DNA of 64,000 nucleotides from Pipra filicauda (taxonomy: Eukaryota > Chordata > Aves > Passeriformes > Pipridae). The stretch spans positions 6,758,001 to 6,822,000 of the forward strand of contig NW_024104421.1 of assembly GCF_003945595.2 (NCBI RefSeq), written 5' to 3'. Below, piece after piece: positions 1 to 12,000 of the stretch (position 1 is the stretch's first letter; each line of letters starts with the position of its first letter). The notes beneath the pieces were generated by a model. The model was not told the DNA's origin and made no database searches. It worked only from the letters and a program-made list of their open reading frames with translations. The position numbers were made by a program, and so were the translations under genes.

Positions 1-85
1 CCACGCTGTTTTTGATGCAGCCCAGGATGCAGTTGGCTTTCTGGGCTGCCAGAGCACGTTTCCAGCTCATATCCAGAAACCCACA
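1..85 (-). mobile_element. CR1 LINE fragment cut by the window edge
   Basis: GCAGCCCAGGATGCAGTTGG, CTTTCTGGGCTGCCAGAGCA and CAGCTCATATCCAG match the reversed CR1 sequence (cagcccaggatgccattggcc, tgctggctcatgttcagc). Its other end is outside the window. Confidence 0.75.
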
Positions 86-1482
86 TGCTAAATAGGAAAA
101 ACTGATGAAGAAAAGATGAGACTCAATTCCCTATAAAGCATGTAATGAAAAAGAAGGAAGATACATATAAGCATTTTCATCCTCAATTATGCATTTGGAG
201 AACAGCTCATGCTCTAACACTTCCTCCCTTACACCTTGTCTCCTACTGTTCTTTATTAGACTCTCATCCTATACACAGCATTCATGTTCAACCTGAGAAA
301 GTAGATTCTTTTTGGCATTTGGATCTCTAAAAGCAAAAATATTATTTCCGATTACCCTTTTGCTGTTCACACAGGTTTTATATGTATACTGTGCTGCAAC
401 CATTACCCTGTAAACTCTATTAAAGGAGTTGTATTTACCAATGTAGTGATATGTCTATTTTCATTTATACAGATTTTGTAATTAAAAAAATAATCACAGT
501 CTACCCACGTGCTTATTCCACTTGTAAAAGGACTATAGGAGCGATGCAAGTCAATTATGTTTTATTTTTAAATGGTAATTTTTTTCAGTGTTCCTTTACA
601 TCAACCACACAACACAAATGTGCATCTCCTCATTTCTGAATATCCAGCTGGAAAATGCAGGTCTTTACCTTCCTTTTAAAAGACCCTCAATTAAAAATAC
701 AACATTTGTATTTCCTTATGCACCTTGTATAAACATTTGCAAAGGATCACACTACACTTCTACTGTCTCTCCAACAAAGACCATATATACCTAATAATTT
801 TGGCTGCTCAAATTCTCATGCATCGCCCGCTGCAGAAATCCTGAGATTTATCTAAGACAGGCTATATCCACCTCCAGGTCTCAGCAGAATCTGCCCTGCT
901 GTTCAGTACTAGCAGGAACTCAGATTCATTCTATGTTGTTCAGCACAGAAACAAAAGAATATTTGAATCTCAAAGCCATCATAAGTCAAAGCAAATTTCC
1001 CTGATACCTCATAGGTTCTTATTTTAATTTGCCAGACACATTAATTGGCAGTCACAATGCAGCAGTATGTTTCATCTATTTTTACAGATTTTAAGACATA
1101 GTACATCTTTGACTTCCAAATTAATTTGGGGCTCACAAGTCTCTCTCTCTCCCTGCTTTATCCTGACAGCTGATATCAAATGAGACATTCAGATGAAGAG
1201 TACCAAAATTTGGAGGTCATTTTCCAAGGGATATCCCTCAGCCTGGAGACAATACCTGTTCTCCCAGACCCCCAGCTTAATGTTCTGTGTAAGCAATAAG
1301 GGTTATCTCAACTTTTTTCTAGAGGTTTGTTTAGATACTGAATTGGTGAGACACAGTTGGGTTTATTACGTTGTGCTCCTCAGCAGAGTACAGCAAATAT
1401 GATCCCGGGACAAGGCACACCAAACTGGAAATCTTTCCTTGTTTACAAAATAACAATGAGGAACTTGCAGTTTTCTGAAATT

Positions 1483-1715
1483 TCACAGGACCACAGCATG
1501 GTTGAAGCTGGAAGAGACCTCTGGAGGTCATCTGATGAAACCCATGCTCAAGCAGGGCCACCAAGAGCAGGCTGCCCATGACCACGTCCAGGCAGGCTTT
1601 GCATACCTCTAAGGATGGAGATTCCACAACCTTTCTTGGCAATCTGTGCCAGTGCTCTGTCAACCTTACAGTAAAAAGCATTTTTCCTCATGTTCACAGA
1701 AAACCTCCAGTGTTG
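1483..1715 (-). mobile_element. CR1 LINE 3' end
   Basis: TCACAGGACCACAGCATGGT, GAAGCTGGAAGAGACCTCTG, AGGATGGAGATTCCACAACC and GGCAATCTGTGCCAGTGCTC match the reversed avian CR1 3' region in order. It ends near TTCCTCATGTTCACAGAAAA. An open frame over 1331-1681 is a by-product of this repeat. Confidence 0.85.
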
Positions 1716-2036
1716 GATGGAAAAGCTCTCAACTCAACTGTTTCCAGGGATGGTGCCTGGCACTTAACTTCAGACCTGCCTGTTGCTATGGATTTCTGGT
1801 GAGTTGGACTAATGGCTGAACCCGGTCACCATCACCAGACACGTCCTGCTCACCTTACTTGGGTACTGTGGAACTGTGCCCTTGCTGGCAAGATCCTGTG
1901 CCTGTCATGCTGTCACCTGAGCTCCCTCTTCTTCCCATTTGTCACTGGATTTTAGTGCCCCATCTCCTGGCTGAATGACACAGGGTAACAACAAAAAACT
2001 ATGGAACTTTAAAATAGAAAAAAGCCGGATACTCAC

Positions 2037-2099
2037 ACAGTGAAGGAATCAGGGGGAGCCGAGACTCTCCTCAGGTCAGCAGACTGCACTTTATGGATA
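2037..2099 (-). CDS. DGKI: Candidate cassette exon of DGKI, 21 codons
   Basis: 63 nt between an acceptor (TGCTGCCTTATAG) and a consensus donor (GT|GTGAGTAT). Joined to the GA left over from window exon 19, it reads D-IHKVQSADLRRVSAPPD-SFT and ends with two bases of a split Val codon. It enters and leaves in the same phase, so it can be included or skipped without shifting the frame. It contains RRVS, a PKA-type consensus. I do not recall it from canonical human DGKI, where LLND is followed by PQSVPDRL. It may be an alternative exon; chance exon-like sequence is the alternative. Confidence 0.55.
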
Positions 2100-5000
2100 C
2101 TATAAGGCAGCAGGAAATGAGTGGCCAGGAGAAAAACAGCACAGTGTGGACAGACAAGAAAAAAGGCAGGGAAGAGACAGAGAGAGAGAAAGAGGAGTCG
2201 AACAGAAGAAAGAAAGAGAAAGACATACAACATTTAAACAGAAACAAAAGGAATGTGTCACATAAAAGTTGAATGAAGAGACATGCAGAGCTCTGAGTTC
2301 ACACTAGAAGGCCAAGAGCAACAGAAGACATGCAAATGGAGAAAATCACTGCTACGTGGCACACGGGAGCCTTCCAAAGACACGAGTGAGGAGGACCAAC
2401 AACAAGCTAGGCACATGACTATACAAGAAAGATGAAGGGCCCCAGAATTTCTTCCACAGGCATTGAAAAATTTCAAGGCAACAGCCTTTGGAAGCAGGTC
2501 CAGAAATGCAAACAAACATCAAAGCCGAGATCTGAATGGATGGAATTGCCTCCAAAAGTTGACCATCTTCAGTTACTGTTTAAGATAAAGAAATACCCTT
2601 ACTGAAGATTTTGTATCCACAAGGATAAATTGTTTTTTCCATTCTTCTTTCACGTACCTTAGGGAAACACGCATTTTACATATAGTGACTCTCAATATTA
2701 ACTCTCCTTTAGTGTTTACACTCAAATGGTCCCTTTCTTTCTCTCAAATGTGTGGAACATATTTTATCTATAAGCTCTTCCCTCTCCTTTCTCTTCCATT
2801 ATGCAGGATATTCTTCCTCAACCTAAACTAAAAGTCAGTGAAAACAAAATACCATGCTTTGAGATTCAGAAAGTATTAATTCAGAAAATTATTTCTAGAA
2901 AAACTGAACCACAGTTTCTCTTCCTATTCCCTACAATTTTTGGTATAGCTCACAAGTACCAATCACAGCCTTGGCTTGATCACAGAAAACCAAGCTACAT
3001 CTTGTCTCTTTCACATGCTACCATGATTAACGGTGGAGACCAGGAATGAGAACTTAGCTAGCAAGATTTTTAGGGAAACTCTTTTAAGTTTTTAAGAAAA
3101 AAACCCAAACCTCCAGAACAAAAGAGAATAGGATAAAAAAAAAAGTGTAAGACTTCTTCAAATTAAGTCTTTCTCTACTTATGACACTAGTCTAACTAAA
3201 CTCCAAAGAGCATTCCCACTGCTCTTCTTAACTATCAATAATATCAAAGCTGGCAATAATAGTAACTCTGCATTATTGCAACCCAAGATAATTTTCTAAT
3301 TGCTTTCCTGGCAAGGAGCTCAAGAACAGCTGTCTAACAATTAGGGATAGCTCTAGACCCACTTACTTATCTCACACATCTAACATTCAAATGATAGTCA
3401 TAAAAGAACAGGCTACCATGTTCAATCAAATATGTCTTTCTGGGAGATTTCAATGGAACAAAGAGAAGTATCCCAGATATCAAGTTAAAAAACATATTTA
3501 ATTGAAAATTTTCTCTCTTGAGCAATACTGCAAATCAGCATCATTTTGTATGAACTTCTTACAACACCGATACGCTTCCTAGACTTTAACCTTTAGCATT
3601 TTATTTACTTTTTATCATGTCAAGAGATTCAATTCCTCTCTCCTTCCCCTTCAACACTTGAGAGCAAAATACATATGCAAACATATACAGATACAGATGT
3701 AAATATATACACACACATCATTTCTGATATGTGAATCTGAGACTAGAGTTCCTGACAAACCATGTGTATTTTCCCAAGACACAGGCCTGCAGAAAAATAC
3801 CTCAGCCAAATCAAAGGACTCTGACAGCCATTTAGTGTACAGTAGTACATTTAAATCAAGCTAAACCACAAAGAATATCCCTTTGACAACTAGCATATAC
3901 CACAAATCTGTATTTCCTTACCATAGCTGAAATTCAGGTCCCAAAATCCAAACCTAACTGTGCTAATTAGCAGATCAAAACAGCACGAATTTTCTTTTTA
4001 CATTTGCATTAGTCTCCCTCAGTGCAGAAAAAGATGCCCCAGGACTGCCCTCTGCTCAATTCTACCTTTCACAAGTGATCAAAGAGGGGTGGTTGGGTGA
4101 AATCGGGCACTGCTGCCCACAGGCAAGATTCTGCTGTTCTTCACTGCTTAAGAAAGATGAGTATACCTCACGTATTTTGCAGGCAAATAGAAGTTGCACC
4201 TTAGAGAGATGGGCTTCTACTGAAACTTAAAGCATTAGTCTCAGTAAGGGAGCAGAGTGCTAAATTGAATAGGAGCATGTTGAAGGTAACCAGGGAGCCT
4301 TTGATTACGTGAACAGATTGACAACCAGGGGACGACAAACAACTCTACAGGACAGAAGTCAAAGTTTGAAGTAAAGCAGCATCTTCCACTAGATACACAA
4401 CTGAAAGAGAGAGGCTACTTTTAAGATACCTGAAAAGGTGTGCCTCAGACCTTGTCTTTTTTTTCAAGTTATATGAGTTAGTCTAGTGAAAAGTATTACA
4501 CCTCTCCATAAAACTTGCCTCACCACTACAACTGTAACAGCAAAATTCCACACCCACCTCCTCAGACAAATTAAGGCCTCACTGCATAGCTGTCCAAATT
4601 AAATGTGGATCCTTGATAACTTTAGGCCTTTAGCTCAGTGTCTTTGTATACAGGTCAGACTGCTTTGCTTCACCTTTTGTATAATTGATGAAAAACAGCA
4701 AAGGCACTTACAATGTCACTCATTATAGCAGCAGTAAAGACCTACACAAGAAGTACAATAATAACCTCTACAAAATAATCTAAATTATTTTTTTGGATGG
4801 TCATTTTCACAGGTCAAAATTTGAATATTTAGGTTTCTTTTATTAAAGATTTGTCTGCAGTGCTTATGAATAACTTTTAATCACTAAAAGAATGTTAGTT
4901 CTGTGCTTTCCTCTTCACATATCCCTCATTTCCAGTTTTCTTAGCCTTTCTCTATTTATCTTTACAATGCTCATTTCTCATTTGGGTTTCTATAGTGAAG

Positions 5001-5513
5001 AAGGGTTCCTACAAAGTACAAACAGTCCTTCTTGGACCTTCAGGTCTTTCTCCATAAACAGTGCCAGGCAGCATGGTCCCACAACAGAGACTGCAAAATA
5101 TCCTCAGTAATTCTTGATTCTGGTAATTTCTTACAGGGTCTACAATGAAGCTTAAAAAGCAGATCAATAAAGTTGAGAAAATAAATCAAAATAACTTCAA
5201 GAGCAATGGCATACATATGCAGAACTGTCAGAAGCCAAGAGGTACAACGCTGAGCCTGCACAAACCTCTCTAAATAAATAACAGAAAGGCACAGCACCAG
5301 TCTAAAAGCAAGACAGAAGGTAACCCAGAAGATAAAGAGTAAAAGAAAGTCAGGTAAGTATTTACAATAGAGTGAAAAGGAAGTTCAGAAGATGTGATTT
5401 TTTTTTAATTTATTTTTCAAATGCTCTGCAAGTCCAGTACATGCAAAATCCATCACCAAATATGCTGCCCCAAACGGGCTCCTGCCATTAGGACATGCAT
5501 GTATCCAACTCAC
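2100..5513 (-). other. DGKI: DGKI intron between window exon 19 and the candidate 63-nt exon
   Basis: 3.4 kb, AT-rich. Its end in the transcript is a long pyrimidine tract (2150-2226). No mobile element was recognised. Confidence 0.8.
2150..2226 (+). repeat. Purine (GA-rich) tract, pyrimidine-rich in the DGKI transcript
   Basis: About 75 bases of AAGAAAA, AGAGACAGAGAGAGAGAAAG and GAAGAAAGAAAGAG units. In the transcript it reads as CUCUCUCU and UUCUUU motifs, ending some 50 bases before the candidate exon acceptor. Such motifs are the usual binding sites of polypyrimidine-tract-binding protein. Confidence 0.75.
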
Positions 5514-5713
5514 TCATTCAGCAAAGGCATAGATGTTCTCCTCTTGCTCTTCTGCACCATGTTGGCTTGGTTCCTTAAGGAGATCCGAATGAGTGAGGGG
5601 GCCAATCGACACGGTTCTCCATCCACTTGCATGGGGATAGACTTGTACGTTAAAAGTGTCACCTCACGGCACTGGTGCAACCTCTCTCCATGACCACCCA
5701 CCTGGAGAGCAGC
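5514..5713 (-). CDS. DGKI: DGKI window exon 19: end of accessory domain
   Basis: 200 nt: 66 codons from [15 protein letters not shown] to RRTSMPLLN, plus two bases (GA) of a split codon expected to give Asp. It contains [15 protein letters not shown] and [16 protein letters not shown], which identify DGKI over DGKZ. The acceptor is TCTTCCAG and the donor is GA|GTGAGT. Changes from human DGKI as recalled are M to T in REVTLL and AM to SL in LAPSLIRI. This is the last constitutive exon in the window. Confidence 0.95.
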
Positions 5714-8196
5714 CTGGAAGAAAATAAACAAACAAACAAAACCCAAATAAAAACCAAGAAGGAAAGAGAGAGAAAAGACACCTCATAACAGATAGCTCAG
5801 GCAGTTAACAAATCCAAAATGCAGCTTTGATGGTAGCATCCATTATACAGCGCTCCATGCCTAAGATATGCTACAAGAGCACAATGACTCGCCCAAAAAT
5901 TGCAAAGCAGAAATTGAAATTTCATAAAGAAAAATGGTGGGCAACAAGCAGATATCTAAACACATGCACTGCCTGTCTCATCACCTATATGTGCACACAC
6001 ACCTATATGTGCACACACGCGCATGCACAAATGAATATTTGCGTTCATTCTTTCATTCTTAAAGGTTTCAATTTGTTTTGGTTGGTTTGTTTTTACACTA
6101 ACAGTAATGCTAATAATTATTTGCTTTTTAAAACAACAACCCTAATTAGAGACATTTGTGATACAGAAAAATTATTTTCCCTTCCTGAACAGAATAGTCC
6201 TTAATATGAATTAGATCAATTTAAAATCCTTATTCTGAAAGCTTACACAGCAAGTCAACCTCAACATTAGACAGGCTGAAAAGAGCAAGTAGAAGGACCT
6301 TTTTAAAAATAATTAAATACCATGTTTAAGAATTCATTTCAAAGAAATTAGGCAAGGAAGACAATGAGCAGATTCTTCAAGTTCTGGGAAGATATATTTG
6401 GGCAGAAATGTATTTTTTAACGGTATGACTACTATGAGACTATTAATTCTCATCTATCAGATGCATAAAAAAAATCTTATATTAATGCAGTACTAACAGA
6501 GAACAGCCTAAACACAAGTCAAGACCCTAACCCTGCTCTGTGCACTTAATATTATGGATCAACTGAAATTATGATCAATAATATAATAATAGTTCTTATA
6601 AAGCAATTCTCTCCCTTGTTTTCACAGACCTTCTTAGGTATGAGCAAGCACATCTGAGAGATATACAGAGCAAGCCAGGATTATACCAATACAGTCTAGG
6701 ATTACAGAGGTTCCTCAGCATCACAACCAAAGTAAAACTGTAGACCCTAGGCTTCCTTTAAAGAGAAACAGCAGCTCAAAGAGCCCCACTTCTCAAATTA
6801 AGCCCCAGCTGAAATTGTTGGTAGCTTCTGAGATCACTCTAGCCGCTTTGACTGGCTAGAGTCACATTAATGGCAAACCCAAAAGCTCTTCCAGCTGAAA
6901 ACTGCCAGTTGCTACATGCTAAATAGAATTTGACAGCATTTTCAAAAACATGCCCTAAATTCTTCAGGTTTACTCCACAAGATCTATTAGGTTAACAAAC
7001 AAAATTTTTCTTATTTGTGGGTTATTTCCCTAATCCACTTGACCCATCAAAAAAACGAAGGCCAAAAAAGAATCCTTAACCCAGACAGACTTTTAGAGAA
7101 ATGATTGTTGATCAAGACTGCCTTTTACTTTTGCTTACTTTGAATATTACATTTGCCAGGATTTCTCTCTGAGGAAGCAAACACCATTGTCGTGGGTATT
7201 CACTGAAAGTGATATGCACTGGGGGCAGATCACACAAAAAGTGTGTGAGTTTAGTGAAAACCTAGTTTTAACCTCATTCACACAAGACATAGCAGAAACA
7301 AAGGCCTAAAGTTATGGACTTAAGTGTGATTTATAAAAGCCTGCCAGGAAGCCCAGATATGGGCCTTCTGCTGGCCACACCAAGTTCAAGCTGCAGTGCC
7401 CTAGGTAGACTAGTGCTAGCACAGGGTTAACTACCAACTCTCTGACTGCATTTAATCAGCTTCTGACGAGATTATGTCACTGTATCACTGTTTTTGACCA
7501 CTGTGATAAGCAGGACATCAGGGTATTGGACAGTGAGATTGCTTTTGTGGTAACTGTTTTGGTTCACTTTAAAGACAGCATTGACAGAAAGTGCATTGAC
7601 AAATTTAAATTGTTGGCTGAATTTCCTTTCCCTAGCGAATAAAAAGGAGAGATATTCATGCCAGAAATCTTAATAAGTTTTCCACAGCTATTAGTGAAGT
7701 TTCACAGGACTTTTAGTGGGCATTTGGAAACTGTATGGGCATATAATTTTATATAATAGTTCATATTTATTTCCAACAGCCAGTTATTTTAAAAAAAAGG
7801 ATTTTTATGCTGTGGATTGAAATACACAAAAGTTAAAAGGAAAAAGTAGTATTTATTTCATCATAGAACATTCCCACAGTAAAATCATGTCTGCATGCTG
7901 CTCTTATTATAGTGTTGTTACTGTAATAATCTTGCCATTCAGGTTGGTAGTATTGCACATGCAAATTAGCCCTATGTTGCAAAGAATACACTTTTATTAT
8001 TAAATAACACCTCTTTTATGAGAAAACTATAGCTTGACTCTGTCGTTTAACAGCAGCGCAGGCTTTGGCCTTGGCTGACTACGTGGAAACACGCTTGTCT
8101 TTGGTAACAAGTACAGTTTTGTGCTCTGTCGTGCTGCCCAGAGTTCACCCAGTCTGGTAGCTCCTGCAGGCAGGGGAGCACCTGCAATGCACTCAC
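5714..8196 (-). other. DGKI: DGKI intron between window exons 18 and 19
   Basis: 2.5 kb. It contains an 18-bp tandem duplication (5983-6018); no mobile element is recognised. Confidence 0.88.
5983..6018. repeat. Tandem duplication of an 18-bp unit
   Basis: Two identical copies of ACCTATATGTGCACACAC lie side by side, followed by a CGCGCATGCAC stretch. Likely a replication-slippage product in a CA-rich region. Confidence 0.9.
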
Positions 8197-8308
8197 CAGA
8201 GAGGCCATGGTGAACCCAATGACCTCAATGTAGCCATCGTCGTGGCGCTGGGGCTCAAAGTCTCTGTGATCTCCAGGGTTTCCCCAGGGCATTGTGCCAG
8301 CACAGTAC
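8197..8308 (-). CDS. DGKI: DGKI window exon 18: accessory domain
   Basis: 112 nt: it completes the split Arg, then 37 codons from [17 protein letters not shown] to [20 protein letters not shown] and EPQRHDDGY are strongly conserved in type IV enzymes. The acceptor is TTCTGTAG and the donor is CTG|GTGAGT. One change from human DGKI as recalled, His to Arg in GDHRDF. Confidence 0.95.
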
Positions 8309-9720
8309 CTACAGAAAGAAGTTTGGAAAGCAAGTTTGAGAAAGCAGTTGGCCCTGGGGGTCCTGACTAGTAGCCTATTAGCCTGTTCTGCTTCTTTCCA
8401 AGCTGATACAACACCCACAGATATATCCACCATAATCATTATCAGGTTCCTCTGTGAGAGGAAAAGGGGGAAACACCAGGAAATAGGTAACAGAGCAGCA
8501 GCACTTTGTTCTCCCTATTTGCTTTGATTCCTGCAGGTGACCTGTTGAGACATAAAGCTGTTTTGCCCCTATACTAGGCAGGCATGGGGCTGCAGCAGCA
8601 ACTCCAGCCTTGGAGCTCCATTTCCTCTCTCCCTGCTAGCTCAGCAGTTCTAACAGCACAAGGAATGCCAAACATTGCATAGCTAGAGGTAGCAGGGAGA
8701 ATAAGAAGCAGGACAGATACAGCTGTAATATCTGCCTTTTCTACCATTAAAGAACGGATGTAGAAGTGATCTGAGAGTGACAGAAGGGGAAACTTTGGAG
8801 AGGTGACACCAAGTAGAAGCTTGCAATGAAGGCAGCGCAGGACTCAAAAGATCGAGTGCTTGGGACTGCATGCGGAGCAAAGTGGTAGCTTGTCTAAAGC
8901 AGTGGTCTCCAAAGTGGGGTGCACACACCACAGGGTGTATGCAAGAAAAATCCACAGCCGACAAGACAATTAGAGTGTGTGAAGAAAAGAATTGCTTTTA
9001 CTTTTAATAAATAAGAAAACAAATATTAAAGTAAGTTTGTTTCATTTTTATGATATCCTTTCTTAATTTATTATTTATGTTTGCTTAATATTGTGTGTAA
9101 TATTAGTATAGTGGTACATGTATATAATTTAGAAATAAATATACATACTTACATATTGGGGTGGTTATCAAAAGATTTTTACTGATAGGGTTGCACAATC
9201 AAAATAAGTTTAGAGACTACTGTTCTAGAAAGCAGGAGATTGACAACTTTTAAGAATACAGTTGTATTTTTATTAGTTGACACCTTGTAACATGTTAAAA
9301 ACCAGCACTTCTTTCAACAGTTTGGTGTTCTTCTACTGGAAAAATATTGATCCTTCCCTCCACTTCTGCCCTCTCCTCCCTCCTTCCTTTCACACTTTGA
9401 TTCTAATTAAGCAAAAGACTAGACATTCGTGTCTTTCCTTACTATTTTGTTTGCAGGTTAGGTGCACAACTTTTGAAAGTGAGTCTGTTAAGCATTTCTA
9501 CTGCATCAGGATATTCAACTTTTTGAAGGATGGTTTTGCTGCACTCTGATGCCATTCTGTATTGCTAATTAACAGTATTATAAGCACCTAACTCTCAACA
9601 AGGTAGCCCAGAGGCAATATGCTTCCAGCACATTCACCCAGTCTAGGATAACCGGCAGATCTCTTTTAAAAATTATTATTATTTTTGTTTTATAACTTCA
9701 AGCATTTGTCTTGAGCTTAC
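8309..9720 (-). other. DGKI: DGKI intron between window exons 17 and 18
   Basis: 1.4 kb, containing a complete short hAT-type transposon (8900-9222). Otherwise nothing recognised. Confidence 0.88.
8892..9230. mobile_element. Non-autonomous hAT (Charlie-like) DNA transposon with target-site duplications
   Basis: The 323-bp element spans 8900-9222. Its terminal inverted repeats are CAGTGGTCTCCAAAGTG at the left and CAGTAGTCTCTAAACTT (read inward from the right), alike at most positions. The flanking 8-mers GTCTAAAG (8892-8899) and TTCTAGAA (9223-9230) fit the hAT-type preference for nTCTAGAn. The interior is AT-rich and non-coding, so it must have moved with a transposase supplied elsewhere. 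It is old, judging from mismatches in both arms and duplications. Confidence 0.75.
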
Positions 9721-9794
9721 CTGGGTATGTTTAAAAACACTATACACTGGAACTTCAGCTCCTGGATCTTTGGAGTCAGGTCTGTACCATCACA
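9721..9794 (-). CDS. DGKI: DGKI window exon 17: accessory domain
   Basis: 74 nt: 24 codons from CDGTDLTPKIQELKFQC to FLNIP, plus two bases of a split Arg codon. The acceptor is TTTGTAG and the donor is AG|GTAAGC. Identical to human DGKI as I recall it. Confidence 0.95.
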
Positions 9795-10026
9795 CTACAA
9801 AGCCAAAGTGACAGAGCACAGAGAAATTGCTGAATGGAGCCACAGACAAGAGAAGTGTTGCTGCTTTGTAACAACTTTCCCAAGACTTTCCTTGGAATGT
9901 GTTGCAAATGTCATGCTCAAAACTGAAAAGTAACAGAGCCATTAAACTCTCACCTCACGCTCTCTCCAACCTCCCACACCCACCCCCTTCCCACAAAACT
10001 ATGACACTGTGATTTCCTATACTTAC
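9795..10026 (-). other. DGKI: DGKI intron between window exons 16 and 17 (232 bp)
   Basis: The shortest intron here, with no repeat. Confidence 0.9.
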
Positions 10027-10089
10027 CACAACTTTAACATGCTTGGATAAATCTCTTGAGCTTCTTTGCAGAAAGTCTGTAAAGGCTGC
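10027..10089 (-). CDS. DGKI: DGKI window exon 16: accessory domain
   Basis: 63 nt, 21 codons in phase 0, from AAFTDFLQRSSRDLSK to HVKVV. The acceptor is GTTGCAG and the donor is GTG|GTAAGT. One Ser-to-Thr change (AAFT for AAFS) from human DGKI as recalled. Confidence 0.95.
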
Positions 10090-10899
10090 CTGCAACAGAA
10101 AAAAGTGCAGGAATTGTCAGCAGCAATTCCTCTCTTTTCTTATCCCAGCACATTACCAAAATGCCATTCTTTCGTCAAACTTATTCTCATAGAAGATGTG
10201 ATTATTTTCTTTCTTTAATTATGGTACTTCTCCCTTTCAGAGGTTAACTGAAAAAAGTCCTTGGGCATCCAAGGATTTAAGTGCAAATTCTTGCTTGTTT
10301 CCATGTTTAAGGCACATGGGCACAGTGGGAGTCATCATCCAGAAATACATTATATGCCATATATTATCAAACTAGTGTTTCTCTCTTAATTACTTTAGAA
10401 TAAAGTGTTGTCCATGTACCTCCTGAATGCAGAATTGGTTAATTCTACTTGCATATTCACACATGAAAATTAATCACTCCAGATACCTGATCTGTGCTCT
10501 CTACTCCCCATGACCCTACATCCAAGACTGTTCCTCAAAGCTACAAAGATACAGGCCAAAACTTTGGGAATTCCTCTAGGAAAGTCACTATCCATGCGCT
10601 TCCCAAACCCTGAAAGAAGAGGAGCAATTTCTTGAGAAGCTTATGAGCCAGAAGCAGGGGGACCAAGATATGATCAGTACTGTGTCCAAAGGAGTGGCAT
10701 TTCTCTCACCTGCTCAGCTCTGTATAACACCTGTACTTCAGGTACTTTCCAACAGACACCTGTGTGCGTGCACTTGGAATTGCAATGGGCAAAATGAAGT
10801 GGCCTGAGCTCCTGATGTGAGAAAGTGGGGGGGAAAATACTTAAACGAACATTCAAGGAACTAAGCTAGCATCGTTCTGTAAGACAAATCATAACTCAC
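10090..10899 (-). other. DGKI: DGKI intron between window exons 15 and 16
   Basis: 810 bp with no recognised repeat. Confidence 0.9.
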
Positions 10900-10955
10900 C
10901 CCTGCATAAAACATTTTATTTCTAAACCGGCTGTTGAATTTCTCTGGATTTGCTT
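10900..10955 (-). CDS. DGKI: DGKI window exon 15: accessory domain
   Basis: 56 nt: it completes the split Glu, then 18 codons AANPEKF-type: read as [18 protein letters not shown]. The acceptor is TTTCACAG and the donor is GGG|GTGAGT. NKMFYAG is conserved in type IV enzymes. Identical to human DGKI as I recall it. Confidence 0.95.
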
Positions 10956-11639
10956 CTGTGAAAGGATAAAAAAGAAAAATATGAACACCCTAACAAAACA
11001 GACTTCATTATACCTTCACATTCCCTGCCAGCACTATAGTGCTTTTAGCACATATCACTCAGTGAAAATATTAACATAAATACATTTTTCCTGTGTGACT
11101 GTCCCCCATCTGTTCCTTTATCTGCTATCAGATTTCAAACACTGATATTGAATTCATTCCCTTTCCTGCAGAGAGTGAAAATAGAAGGAAACAAAAGCAA
11201 AGAGGTAACAAGAATTCAGTTAATTTAACACCTCTCAGACTACTCATCTTATGATCCCTCAGTACGATTTGAGACTTCTGTTTTCACCAATGCAGAAAAA
11301 AATTCCAAGAATTATTAGAAATTTATGAAACACTAAGCCATGTTTTTAAGCAGGAGTAAAGCATTAGTTAATTACAAGATGAAACAAACACTTAAATTCT
11401 GATGTTAAAGAGCTACTGAGGAACAGACATTTCTACCCAAATATTCCTGCAAGTTAAAAAAATAGTGGTTACTCTAAAACCTATTCAGAAAACCATTTCA
11501 TTTTTATTAGATTCCACGTGATGGAGAATTTTAAGTCTAGTAGTAATGCACATCGAATGGTTAATTACTCTCACTGTTAAAGTAAATGTGGGGGATTCCT
11601 CTCTTGAAATTTTCATTCTTCAACTGCCAACTGCTAAAT

Positions 11640-12000
11640 CTTATTATACTTCTCTGTCAGATTAAAGAGCCCTCAACTATCAGATATCTTCTCCTTGAGT
11701 AAATACTTACAGGCAGTGATTAAATTGCCTCTTAACCTTCTTTTGAATAACCTAAATGGAGTTCCTTTAATCTCCCGTTATAAGGCACTTTTCCCAGAAT
11801 ACAGGTCATTCTCCTTGGGAACTGCTTTCCTAGTCTGTGGCATCAAGAGATTTCAGAAGCAGACCTTCTGGCACTGTATTCAGTGTTAGTATCAACTGTC
11901 CACCCTTGCTCAGTGATTCTCTAGTGAAAACATCCAACTACCAAGACTGTCCTTCTGGCTAAAGCATCACACTGGTGCGAACACATTCAAATTACTTCTC
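11640..12000 (-). mobile_element. Ancient CR1 LINE fragment
   Basis: GATTAAATTGCCTCTTAACC, TTTTGAATAACCTAAATGGA and TCCCGTTATAAGGCACTTTT follow the reversed CR1 order (gatcaagtctcccctcagcc, ttggacaaactaaatagg, tctcactataaggcat). It is old and its ends are not sharp. Confidence 0.6.

Larger units (their letters stand above)
1..2036 (-). other. DGKI: DGKI intron downstream of the candidate exon (partial)
   Basis: About 2 kb continuing past the window edge. It contains CR1 fragments at 1-85 and 1483-1715. I looked for the next expected DGKI exon (PQSVPDRLRIRVNK) and did not find it. Confidence 0.8.

Noticed and set aside
1331..1681. 116-codon minus-strand open frame.
   Set aside because: It overlaps a CR1 3' end; similar frames arise in many CR1 copies.
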